Of a DNA stretch of 64,000 nucleotides, positions 25,519 to 35,600 are shown piece by piece. Below the pieces are notes generated by a model. The model saw only the letters and a list, made by a program, of their open reading frames with translations. It had not been told where the DNA came from and made no database searches. The stretch's first letter is position 1, and each line of letters begins with the position of its first letter. Made by a program: the position numbers and the translations under genes. Source of the stretch: an uncultured Clostridia bacterium (GTDB taxonomy: Bacteria; Bacillota; Clostridia; Christensenellales; UBA1242); NCBI GenBank assembly GCA_934777435.1, contig CAKVNK010000001.1, forward strand, positions 518,522-582,521, given 5' to 3'.

Positions 25519-26700
25519 CTAAACTGTAGGACCTGCTGTGAATGCTGTTGATGTTTTGCTTGCATAAAACGTCTTCGTCGACATATCATACATTCCTGCA
25601 ACACCCGCTGAATTTTTACAAGGTATCATCTTTCTAACAAGATCCGTGCCTGAATATAAAGTAAAATAATAAATTTTTCCTATAAAGTTTCGATTTTGAC
25701 CGCTATCAGCAGTATTTGCTTGATTTATTGTTCCAAGCCACATTGGATATTTTTTCGTGCTTGCTGTGGTTGTTGCTGTTATTGAGACTTTTGCATCTGT
25801 ACCATCAAAATATACTTTGCTTTGCATTATTTTCAAGGTGTGTAAACCTGTCGTTGGTTTTGAAATAGTGAATCTATTGCTACCCGTAGCGCCGCCAATC
25901 TGCAATCCATATTCATTGCTTGAAGACATATAAATACCATATGTGTCTGCCGATCCATATGATGAACGTGATCCAAACATCCATTTACCATATGCTGATG
26001 AATCATATTTCATATCAAGCCCTAAATTTTGAACTTCTGCTGGATATACTCCAGTGTCAAGATACGCTTCTCCAGCTGTTTCTATATACTCAACTCTTGT
26101 GTAGGCGGCTGGTAAAGCGTCTACAGGAATATAACCACTTAGCAATTGATTTGTTGCTTGCACTGCAGTTAAATGGCTTTGTTGAATTGCGCGTGCAACA
26201 ACTTGCAATTTTGCAGTTTTGTTTTTGTATGAATTATCGTAAGTTTTATCAAATGTGAATAAAATGTTAAATTGAGATTGACCACCGATTGCGATTGCTG
26301 TGGCATCAGTTGTAAAAGTATTTTGTGCGTCACTGTAAGAAAGTTTTGTGCCTGTTGCTGTGTAGTACTGTGTTTGAACAATTTTGCTATCAACAGTAAC
26401 ATTGCACTCTAACACTGCATACATTGCTGCTGTGCCAGTGTTTTTAACATATCCGTGGTAACTAACTGTTGACCCCGGAACAATTTTTATATTAGAAGAT
26501 GAACCAGTGCTTGATTCAACCAATTTAGTATCATCTGAAAAGCCAACTGAAATTATACCAGTTGTGGCACTGGCTTGCTTTTTTTCAGTGCTGGCAGTGA
26601 AGTAAGCGTATGCTCCGCCCATAGAAATAACAAGGGTAAGTGCAAAAACTATTACCCACATGAAAAACGACTTAAAATTTTGTTTAGAAATTTTTCTCAA
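25519..26700 (-). CDS. SipW-type-signal secreted protein with lectin-like C-terminal domain
   Basis: 393 residues, TTG start 5 bases after AGGTGG. The N-terminus (VFALTLVISMGGAYAYFTAS, then EKKQASATTGIISVGF) matches SipW-dependent signal peptides of TasA/camelysin-type matrix proteins, which a dedicated signal peptidase processes. Residues 45-175 form a camelysin-like beta-sandwich (VSYHGYVKNTGTAAMYAVL). From about 205 a concanavalin-like module follows: YTRVEYIETAGEAYLDTGV, KYPMWLGTINQ, GKIYYFTLYSG, ending in MYDMSTKTFY. This suggests a surface or matrix protein that binds a ligand. No sipW gene is in the window. Promoter and operator-like repeats lie just upstream. Confidence 0.82.
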   Translation of the reverse strand: MRKISKQNFKSFFMWVIVFALTLVISMGGAYAYFTASTEKKQASATTGIISVGFSDDTKLVESSTGSSSNIKIVPGSTVSYHGYVKNTGTAAMYAVLECNVTVDSKIVQTQYYTATGTKLSYSDAQNTFTTDATAIAIGGQSQFNILFTFDKTYDNSYKNKTAKLQVVARAIQQSHLTAVQATNQLLSGYIPVDALPAAYTRVEYIETAGEAYLDTGVYPAEVQNLGLDMKYDSSAYGKWMFGSRSSYGSADTYGIYMSSSNEYGLQIGGATGSNRFTISKPTTGLHTLKIMQSKVYFDGTDAKVSITATTTASTKKYPMWLGTINQANTADSGQNRNFIGKIYYFTLYSGTDLVRKMIPCKNSAGVAGMYDMSTKTFYASKTSTAFTAGPTV

Positions 26701-26716
26701 ACTGCCACCTAATTAA

Positions 26717-26819
26717 ATATTAATATTTAAGTCGAATAATGTCAAATGAAAATTAAATATTTTTGTTTTGACTTAAATATATGAGCGTTAGCGAATATAA
26801 TTAGTCGAAATATGTCAAA
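26717..26819 (-). promoter_or_regulatory. Promoter of the SipW-signal gene with paired GTCRAA repeats
   Basis: Minus strand TTGACA (26740-26745), 17-base spacer, TAATAT (26717-26722); the start near 26710 leaves a leader of about 10 bases that is mostly ribosome site. On the plus strand GTCGAA-4-GTCAAA occurs at 26731-26746, overlapping the -35, and again at 26804-26819. The half-sites are 10 bp apart (one helical turn), and the two copies are 73 bp apart (seven turns). This is the layout of a response-regulator or repressor operator. Confidence 0.6.
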
Positions 26820-26910
26820 CAAAAATGTGATTTTGTTGGAATTAATAATTATTAAAAAATTAGTTTTTAATTATTTTTTTATTTTTATTTGCAATTTGGT
26901 TTATGCTTTG

Positions 26911-26939
26911 TTTACTTTTGGGTTTGTTTTGGTTATAAT
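26911..26939 (+). promoter_or_regulatory. Promoter predicting a leaderless mRNA for the DAGK-like gene
   Basis: TTTACT (26911-26916), 17-base spacer, perfect TATAAT (26934-26939), then 6 bases to the ATG at 26946. The predicted start site is the A of the ATG, and no ribosome site lies before it. Confidence 0.6.
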
Positions 26940-26945
26940 AAAACT

Positions 26946-27830
26946 ATGTTAAATATTATGGTTGCACCATCAGAATACAATAAAGGTGCTGAAAAAATTG
27001 CTAAAAAAATTGTGCATTATTTAAAAACTGAAAACAAAGAATATTCAGTGTTCTTTTTTGTAAACTTGGCAGATTTTAACCAAACAACAAAAGAACTGAC
27101 TGAACAAATGGAAACAGAATTTGCCGTGATTGGTGATGACTATATTTTAGGCAACTTTTTAAACAATGTTAAAGATATTTCTAAAATCAAATTAGGCATT
27201 ATTCCGCTTGGTGAAAATGACGATTTTGCAAGTTATTTAGAAATAAGTGATTTGCCTATTCAAGCCATAAAAACAATTTACGAAGGCAAGTTGGAAGCAG
27301 TTGACTATTTGATTATGAACAACACGGTTGTGCTTAACAATATTGTGATTGGGGCGAGTGTTGAACTTTATGAAATTTACAACACATACAAAATTAAAAA
27401 CCTTATAACAAAAAAGGTTGCCAGCCTTAAATACGCAAACAAGTTTGAAGACTTTGAAGTTGTGATTGACAACAAAGTTGGCAAACCAAAACATGAAATG
27501 GTTTATGAACTTTCTATTGCCAACGGTGGGCTTTTAAATGGCAAACATTTGAATCCTCTTGCAAACGTAAAAGACGGCTTATTCAATTTAAGTTATTCAA
27601 CCGGGCTTGAACCAGACAAGCGTAAATCTTATGTTTTGCAATTTGATAACGGAAGTCAAATTTATGACGAACACACAAAACAATTTTGGCAAAACATTGT
27701 AAACATAAAACGCCCAGAAGGTGAAATTAAAGTTATGGCTGACGGCAACATAACCACATGTGATGAACTTAATGTCAGTGTTGTTGAAGGTGGACTTAAG
27801 ATTTACAAAATCACAAACTTTTCAAACTAA
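26946..27830 (+). CDS. Degenerate diacylglycerol-kinase-like protein
   Basis: 294 residues with the outline of the DAGK/YegS lipid kinase fold: a Rossmann-like N-terminal half, FAVIGDDYILGNFLNNV where kinases have the nucleotide-binding GGDGT loop, IIPLGENDDFASYL where they have PLGTGNDFAR, then a beta-rich half (SIANGGLLNGKHLNPLANVKDGLFNLSY matches the ANGxxxGGG..xPxAxxxDGxLxV pattern). With both loops altered, catalysis is doubtful; it may bind lipid or act as a pseudoenzyme. The start at 26946 is chosen because the in-frame ATG-like start at 26889 has neither ribosome site nor family match. Confidence 0.7.
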   Translation: MLNIMVAPSEYNKGAEKIAKKIVHYLKTENKEYSVFFFVNLADFNQTTKELTEQMETEFAVIGDDYILGNFLNNVKDISKIKLGIIPLGENDDFASYLEISDLPIQAIKTIYEGKLEAVDYLIMNNTVVLNNIVIGASVELYEIYNTYKIKNLITKKVASLKYANKFEDFEVVIDNKVGKPKHEMVYELSIANGGLLNGKHLNPLANVKDGLFNLSYSTGLEPDKRKSYVLQFDNGSQIYDEHTKQFWQNIVNIKRPEGEIKVMADGNITTCDELNVSVVEGGLKIYKITNFSN

Positions 27831-28139
27831 AACAAATTTGCTTAAAAATATGGTTTATTGTAAAACAAAATTTTAAATAACTAAATATCAAAAAATAATG
27901 GCAAAAAATTTAAAAAAATATTAAAAAATGCCAAAAAATTGTATTTTTAGTTATTTTTTTTATTATTCTAATTAATTTTTTACAATTTATTTTATATTTT
28001 TTAATTTGTTAATTTTATTTTATTTAATTTTTTATTTATCACCTTTTAAATTTTCACCTATTTACAAATTATTTTATTAGTAAATTGTTTTTTCAAATTA
28101 AACAAATTGTTTGTTAAAATATTTTTGATTTGTTATAAT
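27831..28139. other. Gene-free AT-rich island
   Basis: About 300 bases, over nine-tenths A and T by eye, A-rich up to about 27945 and T-rich after it. No frame has a ribosome site. TTGTTA and TATAAT (28129-28138) near its right end may be part of the promoter for the gene at 28170. Confidence 0.65.
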
Positions 28140-28169
28140 AATTATAACTTAAATTTTAGGGGGATTATT

Positions 28170-28874
28170 ATGTTAGAAAAAATTGCTATGTGGGGTGGCG
28201 TTGCAGGTATTGTTGTTGCATTAGTTGCCATCATTATTATGTTTTTAACAAGGCAAAACATCTTGGATATTTTGGATAAAGATGTTATTTTGTTTGATAA
28301 AAACTTTGAACTTAAAAAGCAAGCCATTGAACGTGCTATGCTTATGATTGACGAGTTGGAAGAAAAAGGCAGTCAAACAAAAATGAATTTGGAATTTGCA
28401 GAAAACGCAAAAAGAACTTATAACGAACTGCTTTGTGTTGTAAGTGATGTGCGTGTTGCTGATGAATTTTATTCTCTTTCTGTTGACAAAACAGTTATGC
28501 CAACAAGTTCACAATATGCTCACTTTAAATTGGTGTGCAGGCATGATATTGGGCTTTCAAACAAAAAAGCAAAATTGTTAAAGCGTGTAAAAACCAACGA
28601 TGTTGAAACTGATATGCCAGAAATGCCAGAAATGCCAACAAGCACATTTGGTGGATCATACGATACACCACGTGCAACAAATTATGCTCCAACACAACCG
28701 GTTAATCGTCCTGTTCAACAAGGCCAATCTATGCAATCTGCTAGGATTCAAGCACAACCACAACCACGCCCTATGCAACAAGCAAGGCCAATGCAACCAA
28801 ATCCATCTATGGGTGCAAACCCTGTGCAACGTCCTATGCCACCAAGGCCTACTCAACCAAGGGACAACGCTTAA
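28170..28874 (+). CDS. Membrane-anchored protein with Pro/Gln-rich tail
   Basis: 234 residues. One N-terminal transmembrane helix (MWGGVAGIVVALVAIIIMFL), a helical middle domain (residues 30-145: ILDKDVILFDKNFELKKQAI), then a low-complexity tail of about 80 residues rich in Pro, Gln, Met and Arg (PMQQARPMQPNPSMGANPVQ). AGGGGG precedes the ATG at 28170, which is chosen over the 28107 start. The tail is probably disordered and cytoplasmic. No family recognised. Confidence 0.75.
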   Translation: MLEKIAMWGGVAGIVVALVAIIIMFLTRQNILDILDKDVILFDKNFELKKQAIERAMLMIDELEEKGSQTKMNLEFAENAKRTYNELLCVVSDVRVADEFYSLSVDKTVMPTSSQYAHFKLVCRHDIGLSNKKAKLLKRVKTNDVETDMPEMPEMPTSTFGGSYDTPRATNYAPTQPVNRPVQQGQSMQSARIQAQPQPRPMQQARPMQPNPSMGANPVQRPMPPRPTQPRDNA

Positions 28875-28896
28875 AAGATAAAAAATTAAAATAAAG

Positions 28897-28927
28897 AAAG
28901 AGATGCCAAATTTGTTGGCATCTCTTT
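28897..28927. terminator. Terminator between convergent genes at 28.9 kb
   Basis: AAAGAGATGCCAA / TTGGCATCTCTTT with a 5-base loop and plus-strand T-run; it serves the Pro/Gln-rich protein gene and possibly the convergent gene ending at 29079. Confidence 0.88.
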
Positions 28928-29078
28928 TTGTTATTAAGTTGTGATTTTGGTTTTCTGTTAGCCTACTTGTAAAATTATTTATTGAATTTTATAGTATCAC
29001 ACATCTTATCAGATATAAATATTAACGATTAAATTTAACAAATTAGCCTAACTAAATCTATCACTTAAATATATTACT

Positions 29079-29615
29079 TTATTTCGTTTTCTTTTTAACC
29101 ATAACCTTTTCAAGCAAGGCTTTAAGTTGGTTGATGTCGCCTGTTATGTTGGCTTTTCTTAAACAGACATATTCTGCACTGTTAAAAACCAAAATCAAAC
29201 GTGTGTCATCTTCCAAATAACTGGTTAAACTTTTAAGTGAGTGGATATTTTTTGCTTGTTCTGTATCATCTTTAAGCAAAATCTCTGTGCATGTTGCGTT
29301 GTCAATTTTAACATAAAGATAATCCATTGTATCCAACTTTTGTGCATAGAACGATTTTTTTTGAGACCTGTTTAAACTTACTGGAATAAGCCAATACATA
29401 ACCTGCAAAACTATCAAACATACAATAAGCACTATATCAAGCACAAATGATTTTTTATATACAATATCAACAATCATAAGCACTATCATTGCAACCAACA
29501 AAATTGGTATTAAGGCTGCAATGATTTTATCTTTTTTTCTTTTTTGAGAACGGAAAACATATTTTGCACTTATAAGGCTATCTTCCAACTCGTATTTATA
29601 TTTACACTCGAACAT
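29079..29615 (-). CDS. Two-helix membrane protein, possibly YcxB-like
   Basis: 178 residues. A basic N-terminal segment is followed by two transmembrane helices (IIAALIPILLVAMIVLMIV and DIVLIVCLIVLQVMYWLIPV) and a cytoplasmic beta-rich domain (LTSYLEDDTRLILVFNSAEYVCLRK), an arrangement like YcxB-type proteins. It begins 7 bases after the 2117-residue surface protein gene with its own AGGAG, so both are co-transcribed. Function unknown; it might help assemble the surface protein. Confidence 0.65.
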   Translation of the reverse strand: MFECKYKYELEDSLISAKYVFRSQKRKKDKIIAALIPILLVAMIVLMIVDIVYKKSFVLDIVLIVCLIVLQVMYWLIPVSLNRSQKKSFYAQKLDTMDYLYVKIDNATCTEILLKDDTEQAKNIHSLKSLTSYLEDDTRLILVFNSAEYVCLRKANITGDINQLKALLEKVMVKKKTK

Positions 29616-29622
29616 AATTCTC

Positions 29623-32600
29623 CTAAATCTTTTCGTTTAAACTATATCTTTCTTTTTTGCGTTTACGCACAATTATAAACACAATTATAATAACTGCAAG
29701 CAAAAGCACTGCCAAAGATATAATCAAAATTAATTGCCATGGTTTTAACAACACCCTTTGTTGCACAAGTGCAAATGCGTAAGGTGCATAATTTGTTTGG
29801 CTTAAATCAACAATCAAACTGTCTTCTTCTGCTGTGTAGTCTAACTGAACAGAGCCATTATTTGTAAGCATTAAAGCGTTTGTAAGCCTTGCAACTGTTG
29901 GCAAAACAAGTGTTAAATTGTTGTTTAAACCTGTTGTGATATTGTTGGTTTCAAAACTGATTTTGTAGCCAACAACAAAATTGTGGTTACGGTTTAAATA
30001 TCTTGAAATGTTTGGATACATTGCAACATATTCTGGTGTGTCAACACGCACAACTTCGATTTTAAGTTCAGCACCAATAGGAATTAAATTTGCCAACTCA
30101 TGTTTTGTGCCGTTGATTATATCAATCAACCCCTTATCATTACGCACTTCAATTTTACCAAATCCTTCAATGTTTGTGCTTATGCTATAAGGATAAATAT
30201 TTGCGGTTGTGCCATTAACTTTGATTGTGTAGTTATCCGCATCCTCACCTTTTAACACACGGCTTGCATCAATAACTATGTTGATGTTGTAGCCTATTTT
30301 AACTTGTCCGTTTGCATCTTTTGCAAATTTAAGTGAAAGGTCTTCACTATTTGGTTCATCAACTGCATCACCGGCAAGCACGCCAAGCCATTGAATTTGA
30401 GCATCCAACTGATATTCAGCCTTATCTGTGCCATCAAACACTTTATCGTAAACCTTAACGCCGTCCAAAGTGATTTCTTTTGGATTGATTTTCATTGCAT
30501 TTTCAAATAACAAATTGTCCGCTTTAAGTTTGAAATTAGTGTTTAAAATTTCAAGCCCTGTTAAGTGGATATTATGCAATTTGCCATTGATTGTTGCAAT
30601 GCCAGAGTACACTTGTGTATCGTTATTTGTATAACTGATTTTTGCTTCAATTATTGCCAAATTCAAGCGCAAGTTATCGTTTGCTTCGGTGTAAGGATAG
30701 GTTCTGTTGCCGTCTGTGATATACACATAATTTAATAAATCTGTTGCATTAGCAAACATATATTTATTTTTGCCTTCATAAACCTTTTCATACACTTGCT
30801 TGCGTGAGAAAGTTTCAGTGTTCACTTTAAGTTCAATTTCTTTTGGAACAATGGTTAAGAAAACATCTTTAGCATAACTTAAATTTGAAAGCCATGCCCA
30901 GTCGCCCAAGCCTGCAAAACCTATTTTTACAAGGTATGTGCCAGCGTCAATCGGCGATGTGTTTTCTGTTGAATAACCTATTGTTACGCCATTTTGAATA
31001 ATATTTTTGTGGTAGGATACCACGTCATATTGGTCAAGCATAGGTGCCATTTCAATGTTGAAAGTTGAATTTTGACCAACTGTTAATTTTTGTTCAATAC
31101 CATTACCCTGTGCATCACAACTAAATGCGAAAGTAAAGCGGTTGTTTTCAGCATTGATTGTGATGATAGGTTCAACAACCAATTCAACATACAGGTTTGT
31201 TAAGAATCTATAATCAAACCCTTGCCCTGAAAGTGAAAGGTTTGTTATGCCATAACGGCTTAATTCGTCTGTTGTAAAGGCTTTAATTAAATCGCCTTGT
31301 GTGTAGGTTGTGTAACCAAAATCGTCTGTAACAGTGTTTAAGTTATAGATGTTAAGCCCAGTTATGCTGAAATATTGATTATAGTTTGCAGCGTATGGTG
31401 ACACAAACATATATGACATATAAACTTTGCTTAAAAATTGGATTGAATCGTTGCCTGTAAGTGAAAGTTTTGTTGAACCATTTGAACTGCTACTATTTGA
31501 ACCAAAACCATATCGGTTTTCGTCTACACCCATACTGAAAATGGTTTCACCAGTTTTGGACATATAGAAATCTTCCGCTTTAAGGTTGGTTGTTAAAATC
31601 ATTTGTTTGTTAGTTACTTGATAAGTCAAGTGCAACACAAAGTTATCGTTTTGTGAGATACAGTTGTGTTCAAGCATTGATGCGATTGAAAATTCAACAA
31701 CATACAAGCCATTGCCCTTGTCAATAGGTGTTAATTGACCTAACACAGCATCGCAAATAAACACTTGTCTTAACGCGATACCTGATGCAAGTGACACCTC
31801 GTTGCCATCAATCAAAACTGTTTTAAGTTGAATTGAAATTTTAACAACATTATCACTGATTGTTACTGATGGGGTTGCTTCAAGCACTGTTTCAATATTT
31901 GATTTGCTGATTTTGCTGAAACTTATGTTTGCATAATCATCTTTTGAAATTGACAAATCACCACGTTCCAAACTGCCTGAACCAACAAGGTTTGTTGCCA
32001 ATTCAAAAGAAATGTCAATATAATCATAAACACAATAGAAAGTGATTGAGTATACGCCATTTGCATCTACTTCTGGCAAATAATTTGAAATATTAAATTC
32101 GTTATCATAATAAGTTGTGTTTGAATATGTGTAATACTCTTGTGTTTCATCATATTCAGTTGACACATTGCGTTTATATTCACTGCCTTGCATTATAAAC
32201 AATGCTTTGCAGTCGTCTGCCCAAGTTGTTGCGTTGTAAATGTATGGTTTAAATGCAGAGAAATCAACTTGAACACGTTGCTTTTCGTAATAAGTGTTGG
32301 CTTCGTTATATTCTTCGGTGTTCAAAACATATTCACCATTAACCAACAAATAAAGTGTGGTTGAATCAAATGTTTCAGCATCATAAACATATGGTGCATA
32401 GACTGTTTTGTAATAATACATATTAGCAAAACGCCAACCATTGTTTCTATCTGCGTTCATTTGAATTGAAAGCCTATCAAATTTAGAAATCTTATCAAAA
32501 GTTTCGTCACTTAAAGGTGCCAAAATTGTGACTGTTGGTTGTTGAGAATTGCCAACTTTTTCAATTTTAATTGTATATGAATTGTAGTTAAGTTGATATT

Positions 32601-35600
32601 CAACATTTTGACTGCTTGTGATTTTTGCGACCATAAATTGTGAACGGTTTGAACTTAAACCAGGAAGTTTATTGTAAACCCAATCATATGGTGAAATGCC
32701 TTCTTCAAAATTTGCTTCGGCTGTGAGAATCACTTGTGTGCCATAAGGTATATTGAAGAATCTTCTTGCATCACTTTCGTCAACATAATAGATTTTTTCG
32801 CCGTCTGCTGTGCCTGTGATATTTGGGAACTGAACACGTTGGTCGAAAATGCCTTTGCTGTTAACCAAACCATATTTCACGTTGATTTCATATGAGTGAA
32901 GTTGATATATAAACAACATATTTAATGTAACAACATTTGATTGTGTGGTTGAATAGTTGATTATCAATTCGTTCAATTCTTCAACAGTGAAATTATAGGA
33001 GTAAATTGAATATGCATAACTATTATCGCACTCTGCTTGGTGATCATCATTGTTTTGATAGCGGTGCATACCAAGCAAGTTTTTGAAGTATACTTGGGCA
33101 ACATAATACCCTTCTGGTGTTTCAAACTTTATGTGCAAATTTGAAACTGCAATTGTTAAACTTTCAATCAATGTTGGTGTTTCTTCCACTGAATTTGCAT
33201 AATACAAATTAAGTTGATAATGTATTGCATTTGTAACAATTTCAATAGTATGCAATTCGGTTGTGCTTAAAGTTGTAAAACTAAACACATATTCTGTTGA
33301 TTTAGTCAAATTGCCATTAAATTTATAACCCTTTAATTCATAACCAAACCTAAAATTGTTGCTAAGGTAAAGTTTGTATTGTTTTGAAGGGTTCAATTCT
33401 TGATTTGCCATTAAAGTTATGGCATCAAAATTGATTGTATTATTTTCAGAGTCTACCAAATAAGTTGTGCCTTGTGCCAAACTATCCGCAAGGTCAAGTG
33501 CACTTGAATCATCAATAGAAAGTGCCAAACGCAAGCCAGGCATTGAGTAAACAACAAACACTTCTGTATTATTTTCAAGCACTGTGTAAACCATAGCCTT
33601 TGAATTTGGTATATCGGTTGATGTTAATGGGAACACGGTTGAATTTCTTATAAAATTTGTAAACAGAAAATAAGGTGCATTGCCGTCATTATTCACACTT
33701 TTTGCTGTTGAAATAAGTTTTATTCTATCGTAAAGTTTAACGTTTGTTAAAATGATTTGTGCCTTATCTGTGCCAGATTCACCATAAATGATTGAATCTG
33801 TTGTGTTTGATTTGTTGTAAGTTACGCCATTATATTCAACACTAATGTCAGCCATTAAAGCGTTTTGACCAGTGCTGTCTGGTGCACCATTTAAAGTGTA
33901 TGTAAAGGTGTAAATTGCAAACTCTTCAAAGTCAAACATATCAATATAGACTGTGTTTGCATTATCGTAGGTTGCCAAAAATTCTTGGGTTAATTCAATT
34001 TCAAAACTGTTGCCGTCAAAAGTTCTTGTGCTTGCGTCATAACCAAAGCCTAACAAGATAAAACCACGATTTACGTTTGCTGTTACTGTGATTACATCAC
34101 CAAGTTTGATAGTTCTATCAAATGTTGCTTGTGCGGTTGCCCCAGACAAACCTTGCAAACTGCTTGAAATTGTGTTATCCGCACGCAACACACTCATATT
34201 TATAGCACTGATTGGATAAACAGTGTTTAAACCATCGTTAAGATTAATATTATTGATGTTGTTAAATCTTAAACTATATTCGGTTTCAACAAACAACATG
34301 TAAATTGTTTTGTTTGCTGGACGCAACTCGTCAATGCTGATTGTTGTGGTTGAGCCAACTATAATGCCGTCATTTATAACCAAATTTGTTGTGTTTTCTT
34401 CATTAACAAAGCCAACAAATGTGTAACCAACGTTAATTATGCTTGCTGTTTTGCTGATTGTTCCACTTGATTTGCCACGCTCTAAATATAAATCATTTTC
34501 AACGTTGAACGCACCAGTCAATGGTTTAATCAAATTTTTTGCTTGGTCTAACACTGCAAATTTAAAATCAACTTTATAAAGAATTGGTAAATAGTTTACA
34601 GTGATTTCAAAATTTTGATTAATTTCGCCACCAACTTTTAAGTTGTTACCATTAACTGTTGCTGAATCAAGACTAGTTGATAAACTATCAAATTGATAAT
34701 AGTTATATCCCAAATGTTGTATAATTTTGTTTGCTGTAAGTTTAAAACCTTCAATCCCTGTTTGAACAGGGTTTTTAACAAAATAACTGTAATTATTGAT
34801 TTTTGAAAAATAATTGTTGGTTGGAATACTCAACGCATCAAGAATATAACTATCACTATCCCCTGCTTCAACACCTGAAATTTGTGGAACTATTGTTGCA
34901 ATGTAAAGATTGTGATAAGTTGGTGTTAACAATAAATTAAGGTTTTGATTGTTTGGTGAAGCAAAATTAAAATTGATTTGTTTTGTACGCAACAATGCGT
35001 CTTTATTCACTGTGTATGCACTGTCACCTTGATTTTTTAAATCTTCTTCAATTGTTGCACCTGACAAATCAGTGTAAGTTAATGTCACCGTTTGTAAATC
35101 TATGTTTATTCCAGTTGTTAAATCGTCTTGAGTGTTAACTGCAACTGACAATGCAATTTCTTCACCCAAACGGAAACGACCAACATTTACATCAACTTTT
35201 TGAGTTGTTTTGCCGTCATCAACTTTTGGTGAGCGAGCATTCTTTGTGTAAAATTCTGTTCCGTCTGCTGAATAGACATCACCAAAATAATAATATTTCC
35301 CTTCCTTTAAAAGGATTGCATCACTAAATTTGGTTGCATCTGCCAAACTTGTGCGTTCTTTATATAAAAATTCGGTTGTGCCTGAAACTGTAATTCTGTT
35401 GTAACTTGTCAAATCAGTTAAAGGCATAAAATTGGTTATTTCAACATTAGTGTAAATATAATCAAAAACTGGGTCAATGACAACGTTTTCAACAATTTGA
35501 GAAGTGGTGATTGTTGATTTTTCTGCTTTGCCGTCACCGTCTAAATCTTCAAAATTGATTGTATAATTAACATCAAAATTGCCAGACTCTGCTTGATATG

